Assembly (NCBI RefSeq): GCF_001866665.1
Contig: NZ_MLYO01000121.1
Location: 1-33,156, forward strand
DNA: 33,156 nt
Reading direction: 5' to 3'
Source of the DNA: Streptomyces monashensis
GTDB taxonomy: Bacteria > Actinomycetota > Actinomycetes > Streptomycetales > Streptomycetaceae
Shown here: piece after piece, positions 23,723 to 31,496 of the stretch
Layout: each line of letters opens with the position of its first letter
Position numbering within the stretch: the stretch's first letter is position 1
Position numbers and translations under genes: made by a program
Notes under the pieces: model-generated
Databases searched by the model: none
The model's input: the letters and a program-made list of their open reading frames with translations, nothing else
Told to the model about the DNA's origin: nothing

Positions 23723-24973
23723 GTGCGGATACCCACCGGATCCATCGTCGCGGCCCTGGCGCTCTCGGCCCTGCTCCTCGTGGCGGGCTGCGTCCGCCCC
23801 GGCGACAAGGTGGCCCGGATGGGCGTGGAGGTCTACCTCCAGCCCGCCGCCGCACAGGGGCCCGATCCCTTCACCGCCTCCACGGTCACCGAACCGGATC
23901 CGCCGGCCCGCCCGGGCACCACCGGCCCGACCACGTCCCCCGGCACGGCCGGCGGCACCCCGAGCGCGTCTCCCGGCGCGGGCGGTGTCGACCCGGCGGC
24001 GAGCGCCGCCTCCGCCATGCCCCCGCGCGCACCCGCCGTCGTCGTCCCCGTCACGCCCGCCGCCTCGGCCTTCCTCGGCGCGGGCGTCATCGGACCGGAC
24101 GCTTCCGTGATCCCCCAGCCGGCGCTGCCCGCCGGGCCGGCCGTCCTGCCCCTGCGGGCGGTGCGCTCGCTGTCCGGGGCGACCCCCGGTCTCTACGGCG
24201 GCACCGCGCACGTCTCCGGCTGCGACGTCGAACGGCAGATCGCCTATCTGGGGGCCGACCGGGACCGCGCCGGCGCCTTCGCCCGCGCGCAGGGCATCTC
24301 CGCGCCGGCCCTCCCCGGCTATCTGCGCGGCCTCGCCCCGGTCCTGCTGCGCGCCGACACCCGGGTCACCGGCCACGGCTACCGCGACGGGCAGGACGCC
24401 GCCTACCAGGCCGTGCTCCAGGCCGGCACCGCCGTCCTCGTGGACGACCGGGGCATGCCCCGGCTGCGCTGCGCCTGCGGCAACCCGCTGGGGCCGCCCG
24501 CCCCGGGCCGCGGCGGTCTCGGCGCCCGCGGCCTCTCCTGGCCCGCATACCGGCCGGACCAGGTCGTCGCGGTGACCCCGGCCCCTCGCGCGGTCGCCAG
24601 CCTCACGATCGTCGACGTCCTGACCCGCACCTGGATCGAACGCCGGATCGGCCACGACGTCCGCCGCGACCAGGTCGTCCCCGCCCCGGCCTCCTCGGCC
24701 ACCGGGCTGCGCCCGGCCGACCCCGGCCACGCCAGTACCACTCCGCCGGCCGGGATGCCGTCGTACAGCCTGCTTCCCAGTGCCCTGTCGAGCGCCGCGG
24801 CGTCCACCGGCCCGGCCGCGCCCGGCCGCCCCAGCGCGCCCGCGGGCCGTACCGCCCCGGCCCCCGGGCTGGTCGGCCCGCAACCGTCGCCGTCCCTCGG
24901 GCTCACCCTGGACAGGCCCGACGCCTCCGACCCGCAGTACGACGACGGCCCGTCCTCCGGCCCGGATGCCTGA
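23723..24973 (+). CDS. DUF6777-like secreted lipoprotein
   Basis: Lipoprotein of 416 residues. The signal ends in LLLVAGC (Cys23), then a Pro/Thr/Ser/Ala-rich linker of about 100 residues follows. The conserved block at about 145-300 reads SGATPGLYGGTA, CDVERQIAYLGAD, VLLRADTRVTGHGYRDG, VLVDDRGMPRLRCACGNPL, SWPAYRPDQVVAV and TIVDVLTRTWIERRIG. I match this from memory to the Streptomyces DUF6777 family, whose function is unknown. The Cys pair in RCACGN may be structural. A low-complexity tail of about 90 residues closes the protein. The GTG start follows GGAG. TTGCCA at 23657-23662 with GACAAT at 23682-23687 could be a weak promoter. Confidence 0.82.
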   Translation: MRIPTGSIVAALALSALLLVAGCVRPGDKVARMGVEVYLQPAAAQGPDPFTASTVTEPDPPARPGTTGPTTSPGTAGGTPSASPGAGGVDPAASAASAMPPRAPAVVVPVTPAASAFLGAGVIGPDASVIPQPALPAGPAVLPLRAVRSLSGATPGLYGGTAHVSGCDVERQIAYLGADRDRAGAFARAQGISAPALPGYLRGLAPVLLRADTRVTGHGYRDGQDAAYQAVLQAGTAVLVDDRGMPRLRCACGNPLGPPAPGRGGLGARGLSWPAYRPDQVVAVTPAPRAVASLTIVDVLTRTWIERRIGHDVRRDQVVPAPASSATGLRPADPGHASTTPPAGMPSYSLLPSALSSAAASTGPAAPGRPSAPAGRTAPAPGLVGPQPSPSLGLTLDRPDASDPQYDDGPSSGPDA

Positions 24974-25060
24974 GCGGTGGCGGCGCGCTCTGCCCCAACA
25001 GGTCCTCGAAAGCTTCCCGATCAGGTCGAAGAATCCGGTAAATGCTGGCAAGGTGGCCCC

Positions 25061-27148
25061 ATGGCTGATCGGGGAGCGCGTGCCCTCTCACTCCCGGAGG
25101 ACCGGCCCGCCCACCCGGACCCGATTCTGGCGCTCAACCGCATGGGGACGTTCGACTGGGACCTGGACACGGGCCTGTTCCACATGGACGCCCAGGCCCA
25201 CGAGGTGTTCGACCTGCTGCCCGAGGAGTACGACGGGCGTCCCGAGTCCCTCGCCGTCCGGGTGCCGCCGCCGGAGGCCGCCCGGCTGGACGCGGTGGTC
25301 GCCCGGGCCATCAAGGACGGCAGCGAGAACTACGGCGCCTACTTCCGCATCCGCCGCCGCGACGGCAGCACACGCTGGACCCGCACCCAGGGCTACATCC
25401 GCCGCGACGCCACCGGCCGCCCGCGCCGGGTCATCGGCATCGTCCGCGACGCCACCGACGAACTCGCCGACAGCGGCGCCCGCAGCCTGCGCACCGCCCA
25501 GGACGAGGCGTTGCGCCAGCAGGCCGGCATCGTCCAGGCCGTCTCCGCCGCCCTCGCCCACGCCCGCACCGTCCAGGACGTCATCGACGTCCTCAAGGAC
25601 ACCCACGGCGTGCGCAACCTCGGCGCGGCCAGCCTGGTGATGGGCCTGGTGGAGACCGGCCGGATCCGGCTCGTCGCCGAGGGCCCCGCCACCGCCTCCG
25701 TCCCCGGCACCCAGATCACCCGGATCGACGAGCCGTACCCGATGAGCGAGGTCGTGCGCACGCTGCAGCCGCGGTTCATCGAGTCCCCCGAGGAGTTCGC
25801 CGAGGGCTTCCCGATCCTCTGGCCGCACCTCACCGACCTGCACATCACCTCGGCCGCCTATCTGCCGCTGATCGCCCAGGCCCGCCCGATCGGCGCGATG
25901 GGCCTGCTCTACGACGACCGGAGCGGCTTCTCCGCCGAGGAGCGCGCCGTCCTGGTCGCCCTCGGCAGCAGCATCGCGCAGAGCCTCCAGCGGGCCATGC
26001 TCTACGAGCAGGAGAAGGACCTTGCCCAGGGCCTCCAGCAGGCCATGCTGCCGCGCACCATCCCCAGCGTGCGCGGCGCCGACATCGCCGTGCGCTACCG
26101 TGCCGCCACCGTCGGAGGCACCGTCGGCCGGGACATCGGCGGTGACTGGTACGACCTGATCCCGCTGCCCGGTGGCAGGGTCGGCGCGGTCATCGGCGAC
26201 GTCCAGGGGCACGACACGCACGCGGCGGCCGTCATGGGTCAGCTGCGGATCGTGCTGCGCGCCTACGCCGCCGAGGGACACACCCCGGCCACCGTGATGG
26301 CCCGCGCCTCCGTCTTCCTGTACGAACTCGACACCGACCGCTTCGCCACCTGCCTGTACGCCGAGGCCGACCTCGCCACCGGGGTCGTCCAGGCCGTCCG
26401 TGCCGGGCACATCGACCCGCTGGTCCGGGACGGCGACGGCGGCTGCCGCCGGATCCCGGTCCAGGGCGGGCTGCCGCTCGGCCTGTCCGCCGAGTTCGGC
26501 CGGCTGGAGTATCCCGTCACCACCCTCGAACTCGACCCCGGGCACACCCTGCTGCTGTGCACCGACGGCCTCGTCGAGCGGCCCGGCGCCGACCTCGACG
26601 ACGGCATGCGCGGCCTCGCCCGGCTTGTCGGGGAGGGCCCGGACGACGTGCGGGACCTCGCCGACCGGCTGATCCGGCTGGCCGAGGAGCGCGGCGGCGA
26701 CGACGACGTGGCGCTGCTCCTGCTGCGCCGCCGCGTCCCGGAGACGCCCAGGGCCGGCGGGCGGCTCCAGCAGCAGGTGGCCCCCGGTGACCCGGAGGCC
26801 CTGGCCCAGGCCCGGCACATGGTCCGCGCCGCGGTCCGGGCCTGGGGCGCCGGGGACCGGGCCGACGAGATCGAGCTGGCCGCCGACGAGCTGATCACCA
26901 ACGCCCTGCTGCACACCGAGGGCTCCGCGATCGTCACCCTGCGGGCGCTGGACGGCGGCGACCACCGGCTGCGCGTCGAGGTCGAGGACTCCTCCAGTGC
27001 CCTGCCACGGCGCCGCGACGCGGGCGAGGACGCCGTCTGCGGCCGCGGGCTGCTCCTCGTGGACCGGCTCGCCGACGGCTGGGGCGTGGAGGCACGCGGC
27101 GGCGGCAAGGCGGTGTGGTGCGAGTTCCGGATGCCCAGCCACACGTGA
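25061..27148 (+). CDS. PAS-GAF-PP2C-HATPase multidomain serine phosphatase / anti-sigma kinase
   Basis: Signalling protein of 695 residues. PAS: about 15-140 (MGTFDWDLDTGLFHMD, TRWTRTQGYIRRDATG). GAF: about 150-315. A linker reading QEKDLAQGLQQAMLPRTIP leads into a SpoIIE/PP2C phosphatase at about 335-555 with its metal aspartates present: Asp362/Asp365 (GGDWYD), Asp380 (GDVQGHD) and the late GGDDDVALL. C-terminal is an RsbW-like HATPase at about 570-690, with N-box ELITNALLHT (Asn614) and GRGLLLVDRLADGWGV. It should dephosphorylate a STAS anti-anti-sigma factor and phosphorylate or bind partners; neither partner gene is in the window. The ATG at 25061 has AAGGTGG just upstream. The family is large in Streptomyces. 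Confidence 0.93.
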   Translation: MADRGARALSLPEDRPAHPDPILALNRMGTFDWDLDTGLFHMDAQAHEVFDLLPEEYDGRPESLAVRVPPPEAARLDAVVARAIKDGSENYGAYFRIRRRDGSTRWTRTQGYIRRDATGRPRRVIGIVRDATDELADSGARSLRTAQDEALRQQAGIVQAVSAALAHARTVQDVIDVLKDTHGVRNLGAASLVMGLVETGRIRLVAEGPATASVPGTQITRIDEPYPMSEVVRTLQPRFIESPEEFAEGFPILWPHLTDLHITSAAYLPLIAQARPIGAMGLLYDDRSGFSAEERAVLVALGSSIAQSLQRAMLYEQEKDLAQGLQQAMLPRTIPSVRGADIAVRYRAATVGGTVGRDIGGDWYDLIPLPGGRVGAVIGDVQGHDTHAAAVMGQLRIVLRAYAAEGHTPATVMARASVFLYELDTDRFATCLYAEADLATGVVQAVRAGHIDPLVRDGDGGCRRIPVQGGLPLGLSAEFGRLEYPVTTLELDPGHTLLLCTDGLVERPGADLDDGMRGLARLVGEGPDDVRDLADRLIRLAEERGGDDDVALLLLRRRVPETPRAGGRLQQQVAPGDPEALAQARHMVRAAVRAWGAGDRADEIELAADELITNALLHTEGSAIVTLRALDGGDHRLRVEVEDSSSALPRRRDAGEDAVCGRGLLLVDRLADGWGVEARGGGKAVWCEFRMPSHT

Positions 27149-27180
27149 CCCCCCCGTGCGCCGGATGGCACTCTGGACGT

Positions 27181-28044
27181 ATGCCGGAACTGCCCGAAGT
27201 GGAAGCGCTCACGGACTTCCTGACCGAGCACCTGGTCGGCCGTGAGGTCGTGCGGGTGCTGCCCGTCGCCGTCAGTGTGCTGAAGACGTACGACCCGCCG
27301 GTCGGCGCGTTCGAGGGCAGCCGGATCACCGCCGTGCGCCGGCACGGGAAGTTCCTCGACGTCGCGGGGGACTCCGGCCTGCACCTCGTCACCCATCTGG
27401 CCCGCGCGGGCTGGCTCCGGTGGAGTGACCGGCTGCCGGACGGTCCGCCCAGGCCGGGCAAGGGCCCGCTCGCGCTGCGCGTCGCGCTGGAGACCGGCGC
27501 GGGCTTCGACCTCACCGAGGCCGGCACCCAAAAGCGCCTCGCGGTGTATGTCGTGCGCGACCCGCACGAGGTCGAGGGCATCGCCCGGCTCGGCCCGGAC
27601 CCGCTCGCCGACGACTTCGACGAGGAGCGCTTCGCCGCCCTGCTCCAGGGCGAACGGCGTCAGCTGAAGGGTGCCCTGCGCGACCAGTCCCTGATCGCGG
27701 GCGTCGGCAACGCCTACAGCGACGAGATCCTGCACGCCGCGAGGATGTCCCCGTTCAAGCTGGCCGCCACGCTGACCCCGGAGGAGACCGGGCACCTCTA
27801 CGAGGCGCTGCGCAGCACGCTCACCGAGGCGGTCGAGCGGTCCCGGGGCCTTGCCGCCGGGCGGCTGAAGGCCGAGAAGAAGAGCGGGCTGCGGGTCCAC
27901 GGCCGTACCGGCGAGCCCTGCCCGGTGTGCGGGGACACCGTCCGCGAGGTCTCCTTCAGCGACTCCTCGCTCCAGTACTGCCCGACCTGCCAGACGGGCG
28001 GCAAGCCGCTGGCGGACCGCAGGCTGTCCCGGCTGCTGAAGTGA
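27181..28044 (+). CDS. formamidopyrimidine-DNA glycosylase family protein (Fpg/Nei)
   Basis: Base-excision repair glycosylase/AP-lyase of 287 residues. The invariant N-terminus MPELPEVE supplies the catalytic proline (after Met removal) and Glu3. The helix-two-turn-helix DQSLIAGVGNAYSDEILH is clear. The C-terminal zinc finger has four cysteines (CPVC and CPTC, residues about 246-268) with the SFSDSSLQYC reading typical of Fpg/Nei. VRRHGKFLDV places the usual lysine. It starts 32 bp after the phosphatase stop and has only a weak ribosome site. Exact substrate preference (8-oxoguanine or other lesions) cannot be read. Confidence 0.94.
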   Translation: MPELPEVEALTDFLTEHLVGREVVRVLPVAVSVLKTYDPPVGAFEGSRITAVRRHGKFLDVAGDSGLHLVTHLARAGWLRWSDRLPDGPPRPGKGPLALRVALETGAGFDLTEAGTQKRLAVYVVRDPHEVEGIARLGPDPLADDFDEERFAALLQGERRQLKGALRDQSLIAGVGNAYSDEILHAARMSPFKLAATLTPEETGHLYEALRSTLTEAVERSRGLAAGRLKAEKKSGLRVHGRTGEPCPVCGDTVREVSFSDSSLQYCPTCQTGGKPLADRRLSRLLK

Positions 28045-28073
28045 GCCCCGCGACGCCCCGGTCCCGAAGTGCC

Positions 28074-28733
28074 TCAGTCCTGCGGTGCCTTGAGGCTCAC
28101 CAGGGGTTGGCCGTCGGTGGTGCGGACGTCGTAGCGGGCGATCTGGTCCGGGTGCAGCGGGGAGGACCCGAGCGCGGTGAAGATGCCGGCGGCCCGGCCG
28201 GACTGGGTCCAGGTGCCGGCGACCTGTTCGGAGCCGTCCCGGCCGACGATCACGAACCGGCAGGTGTGCGGGCCGGTGCGGTCCTTGACCTTCAGCAGCA
28301 GCCGGCTGCCGGAGTCCTCGTCGTCGGCCGCGACCTCGGCCCACACCCCGGTGCGCGGATCGGTCGCCGCGGTGACGCGCGCGGCCGGCTCGTCGTGGCC
28401 GGTGAAGGCCACGAGCCCGGAACCGGCCGCGGCCAGCACCACGGAGGCGGCCAGGCCGTACAGGAAGCGTCGGCGGCGTGCCTGCTGCCGGCGCACGACC
28501 TCGCCGAGCAGCCGCTCCAGCAGCCGGGGTCCGGGCTGCGTCATGGGGTGCACAAAGCGCGGTGTCGCCCGGCGGTACAGCATCAACTGCCGTGCGGCAG
28601 GGCCGAATTCGGTCACCTGTGCCGCGCACTGAGGGCACTCCATGAGGTGGTCCTCGAAGCGGAAGGCGTCCGCCTCGTTCAGCACGCCGAGCGCGTACGC
28701 GCCGACGTCGCGATGCCTTTCCTGGGACCTCAT
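28074..28733 (-). CDS. zinc-finger anti-sigma factor
   Basis: Membrane anti-sigma factor of 219 residues. The cytoplasmic N-terminus carries a ZAS motif, His29-x3-Cys33-x2-Cys36, within FEDHLMECPQCAAQV, after the helix ERHRDVGAYALGVL. One transmembrane helix follows at about 92-112 (FLYGLAASVVLAAAGSGLV). The outer domain (about 115-219) resembles the RskA/anti-sigma-K C-terminal fold (GVWAEVAADD, LLLKVKDRTG, FVIVGRDGSEQVAGTW). It would hold the ECF sigma factor encoded upstream at 29555-30124 inactive at the membrane. GAGGAT precedes the ATG. A stem-loop lies at 28758-28789 in its leader. Confidence 0.9.
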   Translation of the reverse strand: MRSQERHRDVGAYALGVLNEADAFRFEDHLMECPQCAAQVTEFGPAARQLMLYRRATPRFVHPMTQPGPRLLERLLGEVVRRQQARRRRFLYGLAASVVLAAAGSGLVAFTGHDEPAARVTAATDPRTGVWAEVAADDEDSGSRLLLKVKDRTGPHTCRFVIVGRDGSEQVAGTWTQSGRAAGIFTALGSSPLHPDQIARYDVRTTDGQPLVSLKAPQD

Positions 28734-28757
28734 GCCGAATCCTCGTGCCGATGGGTG

Positions 28758-28789
28758 CGGGTGGGGTTACTCCTTGTTGCTCCCACCCG
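28758..28789 (-). repeat. 8-bp stem-loop in anti-sigma leader
   Basis: CGGGTGGG (28758-28765) and CCCACCCG (28782-28789) pair perfectly around a 16-base loop. On the transcribed minus strand the loop contains AAGGAG. It lies 25 bases before the anti-sigma ATG and about 100 bases after the stop of the unknown gene. It may be an attenuator or RNA-stability element, or a read-through-limiting hairpin between the two genes. Confidence 0.45.
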
Positions 28790-28887
28790 TACGCAGCCGA
28801 CAGCCGAATCACTCAAGCCACCCGCAGAATCCCGGACAGGAGATTCGGAGCAGCGCGGTCCCCGGATTGGTCCGTTTTCCAAAAAAC

Positions 28888-29403
28888 TCAGAACAACTGG
28901 ATCGCCAGGTGCCCGAGCGGCAGCCCGAGCCGCCAGGCCGCGGTCCACACCTTCGGCCCGTCGTCCTCGCCGAACACCCCCGGGCCGCCCGGCACCGCGT
29001 CCAGGTCCGGTGCGAGCAGCTCGGTCTCCTCCAGCCAGCGCCAGGCCTGGGCCGCGAGGGCGAGGTCGGGCGAGCGGGTGCCGGCCGCCCCGGCCTGGAC
29101 GGTCAGCTCGGCCATGCGCGTGCGCACCCACTCCTGCCACTGCTGGTCGTACGCCGTCAGCGACAGCCAGGTCTCCAGCTGGGAGATCACGCGGATGCCG
29201 GACAGCTCCCCGTCGGTGTCGGAGAGGAAGACGGTCAGCGCCAGCGCGTCCCGGCCGGCCCGGAACTCGAAGGACGTCGGCGGCATGAGGTCGCCGGTGC
29301 GCAGCAGTTCGTCGGCGATGTACTCGGCGTACAACCAGGCCATGGGGACGGCCAGTTCACCGCCGTCGGTGCCGTCCGTGCTCTCGTGTCCTCTGTGCAG
29401 CAT
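28888..29403 (-). CDS. conserved-looking protein of unknown function between sigma and anti-sigma
   Basis: Protein of 171 residues that I do not recognise. It is soluble and acidic, with no signal peptide or membrane span. Notable segments are MAWLYAEYIADELLRTG, a probable beta-rich ALALTVFLSDTDGELSGIRVISQLE, and WLSLTAYDQQWQEWVRTRMAEL, with Trp-rich helices. The ATG at 29403 has GGAAGG about ten bases upstream; a later ATG (MAWLYAEY) is possible. The gene is on the same strand as the sigma and anti-sigma genes, with 151- and 154-bp gaps. Coding is supported by codon use and varied residue composition, not by a family match. Confidence 0.72.
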   Translation of the reverse strand: MLHRGHESTDGTDGGELAVPMAWLYAEYIADELLRTGDLMPPTSFEFRAGRDALALTVFLSDTDGELSGIRVISQLETWLSLTAYDQQWQEWVRTRMAELTVQAGAAGTRSPDLALAAQAWRWLEETELLAPDLDAVPGGPGVFGEDDGPKVWTAAWRLGLPLGHLAIQLF

Positions 29404-29498
29404 CCCTTCCCGCCCTTCCTCCGGTGCGTGCGCGTGGCCCGGCTCCGTCGGGGCGAAGGCCCCGGCCCGCCCGGAAACGCGGATGAGGACAGCCCATT

Positions 29499-29512
29499 GC
29501 CCCGACGGGGGC
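29499..29512 (-). terminator. small hairpin downstream of sigma factor gene
   Basis: GCCCC (29499-29503) can pair with GGGGC (29508-29512) around a four-base loop, 43 bp past the sigma factor stop on the minus strand. There is no T-run, so it may be a weak terminator or simply chance. Confidence 0.3.
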
Positions 29513-29554
29513 CTCAGCAAGGCGCTTTGCCGAGGTTTGACCCGGACTCCGGTT

Positions 29555-30124
29555 TCAGTGCAGGTCGGCCGAGTAACCCGGCAGGACCCGGCGCAGCGCA
29601 CGCAGCGCGTAGAACGCGCGAGATTTCACGGTACCGGGTGGTACGCCCAGGGTCTGCGCCGCTTCCGCCACACTGGCCCCGAGGAAATACACCAGTACAA
29701 GGACGTCACGGTGCTCCGGCGTGAGTGTCTTCACAGCCTCGCGCACATCGAGCATCTGCGCGGCCCGTTCGGCGTGATCGGCGCTCACCCGGGCACTCTC
29801 GGGGACCTCGCCGCCGGCCTCGGGCGGCCGTGCCCGCCGTGCTCGCCGGGCGTCGATCGCGAGCCGCCGGGCGACGGTCAGCAGCCAGGGCCGTACCGAG
29901 TCGAAGCCGTCGGCGTGCAGGGCCTCCGGATGCTGCCAGGCGCGCACCAGGGTCTCCTGGACGAGGTCCTCGGCGCGCTGGCGGTCCCCGTCGCAGAGCC
30001 GGAGCAGCAGGGCGAACAGGGGGCCGCCGTGCTCGCGCTGGAGCGCGGCCAGTTCGTGTTCGGCGGTCGTCGTCCCACGGGCCGGTGCGGCCGGCCGGTG
30101 GGTGTGCGGGGATGCGGCCGTCAT
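29555..30124 (-). CDS. ECF-type RNA polymerase sigma factor
   Basis: ECF sigma factor of 189 residues. Region 2 is at about 27-95 (HGGPLFALLLRLCDGDRQRAEDLVQETLVRAWQ and FDSVRPWLLTVARRLAIDARR in two blocks). A variable linker follows, then region 4 at about 130-180 (LTPEHRDVLVLVYFLG, SVAEAAQTLGVPPGTVKSRA). The resemblance is to the SigK/SigL-like groups that pair with zinc-finger or RskA-type anti-sigma factors. The ATG at 30124 lacks a strong ribosome site and the frame stays open upstream, so the start is uncertain. The likely partner is the anti-sigma factor at 28074-28733, one gene away. It is divergent from the CapA-family gene. Confidence 0.9.
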   Translation of the reverse strand: MTAASPHTHRPAAPARGTTTAEHELAALQREHGGPLFALLLRLCDGDRQRAEDLVQETLVRAWQHPEALHADGFDSVRPWLLTVARRLAIDARRARRARPPEAGGEVPESARVSADHAERAAQMLDVREAVKTLTPEHRDVLVLVYFLGASVAEAAQTLGVPPGTVKSRAFYALRALRRVLPGYSADLH

Positions 30125-30304
30125 GGCCGTATGGCAGCGCGGCGCGCCGCCGGGGGGCAGGGGGCGGGCGCGTCCGTGCGACGGGCGGTCGATCGCGTCG
30201 GCGAACGGTCGCACGAGCGGGCTTCGCGGGGAACCGGATGGGCTAAGGAGGCCGCCGGTCCGTTTATCCGCGGAGCGGACTCCATACCCATGTGAAGGTG
30301 ATGG

Positions 30305-30338
30305 ATAGTCAGTAAATACGATTTTATGAGGTGAGCTG
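30305..30338 (+). promoter_or_regulatory. AT-rich leader and probable promoter of CapA-family gene
   Basis: The stretch around 30305-30327 is unusually AT-rich for this window and contains TACGAT (30317-30322), a -10 candidate, just before the ribosome site GAGGTGAG. No good -35 is seen. The rest of the 214-bp divergent gap (30125-30304) shows nothing else I can support. Confidence 0.35.
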
Positions 30339-31496
30339 ATGTTCGGACGCAGACACCTGGTGGCCCTGGCCCTGACCGCCGCCCTCACGGCCGCGGCCGC
30401 CGGCGCCAACCACGTACGGCAGGAGTCCGGGCACCCCGCCCCGGCCGGCTCCGCCCGTTCCCTCGGCCGCGGCTTCACACTCATCGCCTCCGGGGACGTC
30501 CTGCCGCACACCTCCGTCATCGACCGGGCGGCCTACTACGCCGGCGGGCGCGGCTACTCCTTCGGGCCCATGCTCACCGACATCGAACCCGTCATCTCCC
30601 GTGCGGACCTGGCGCTGTGTCACCTGGACACCGCCTTCGGCGCCGACGGCCACTACGCCGGCTACCCCGTCTTCACGTCGCCGCCGCAGATCGCCCGGAG
30701 CCTCGCCGACGCCGGCTACGCCGACTGCGCCACCGCCTCCAGCCACGCCCTGGACGACGGTGCCGCCGGCGTCCGGCGCACCCTGGACGTCATGGACGAG
30801 GCCGGGCTGAGACACACCGGCACCGCCCGCAGCGCGGCCGAGGCCCGCTCGGTCACGATCCTCAGGGCCGGACCGGCCAGGGTCGCGCACCTGGCGTACA
30901 CCGTCGGCACCGACGGCCGGCCGCGGCCGGCCGGCAAGCCCTGCGCGGTCAACGTGCTCGACGAGCGGCGGGTGATCGCCGACGCCCGCGCCGCCCGGCG
31001 GGCCGGTGCCGACGTGGTCGTGGTCTCGGTGCACTGGGGCACCGAGTGGCAGCGCGAGCCGAGCGAGCGGCAGCGCGCCCTCGCCCGGCGGCTCACCGCC
31101 TCCACCACCGCCGGCCGCCCGGACATCGACCTGATCCTCGGCACCCACCCCCACGACCCGCAGGCCTACGAGAAGGTCAACGGCACCTGGGTGGTCTACG
31201 GCCTGGGCGAACTGATCGCCGGAGAGCTGGCCGACCGCCGGGGGATCCGGGCCCCGCGCGGCAACGCGTCCACCCTCGGCCGCTTCACCTTCGCCCCGCC
31301 CGCCGGGCCGGGCGGTCGCTGGCGCGTCACCAGGGCCGAGTTCCTCCCGCAGTGGTACGACCTCGACTCCGGGCGTGTGCTCGACGTGAACCGGGCCATC
31401 GCCCGCGGCGCCCGGCTGGAGGCGGTGCGCGACCGCGTCCGGGAGGTGGTGCTCAGCCGCGGCGCCGACCAGGACGGCCTGACCATGGGGAAGTGA
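30339..31496 (+). CDS. CapA family protein (metallophosphatase fold), altered motif residues
   Basis: Secreted protein of 385 residues in the CapA/PgsA family, named for poly-gamma-glutamate capsule formation, with a calcineurin-like fold. A hydrophobic N-terminus (LVALALTAALTAAAAGA) is a signal peptide or anchor. Family blocks: SGDVLPHTSVIDRA, LCHLDTAF, TASSHALDDG, VVVVSVHWGTEWQ, DLILGTHPHD and QAYEKVNGTWVVYGLGE. Compared with the pattern I know (CHLET, SNH, GMGN or GMGD), Asp97, Ser135 and Glu291 replace conserved residues, including the Asn of the NH motif. Start ATG follows GAGGTGAG. Its stop abuts the convergent transporter gene stop directly. Enzyme activity is doubtful. Confidence 0.88.
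   Translation: MFGRRHLVALALTAALTAAAAGANHVRQESGHPAPAGSARSLGRGFTLIASGDVLPHTSVIDRAAYYAGGRGYSFGPMLTDIEPVISRADLALCHLDTAFGADGHYAGYPVFTSPPQIARSLADAGYADCATASSHALDDGAAGVRRTLDVMDEAGLRHTGTARSAAEARSVTILRAGPARVAHLAYTVGTDGRPRPAGKPCAVNVLDERRVIADARAARRAGADVVVVSVHWGTEWQREPSERQRALARRLTASTTAGRPDIDLILGTHPHDPQAYEKVNGTWVVYGLGELIAGELADRRGIRAPRGNASTLGRFTFAPPAGPGGRWRVTRAEFLPQWYDLDSGRVLDVNRAIARGARLEAVRDRVREVVLSRGADQDGLTMGK

Noticed and set aside
21220..23808. Long minus-strand frame across the lactonase and lipase maturation factor genes
   Set aside because: The lipase-maturation-factor and lactonase products are in other frames with clear motifs; this frame gives only low-complexity Arg/Ala/Gly sequence.
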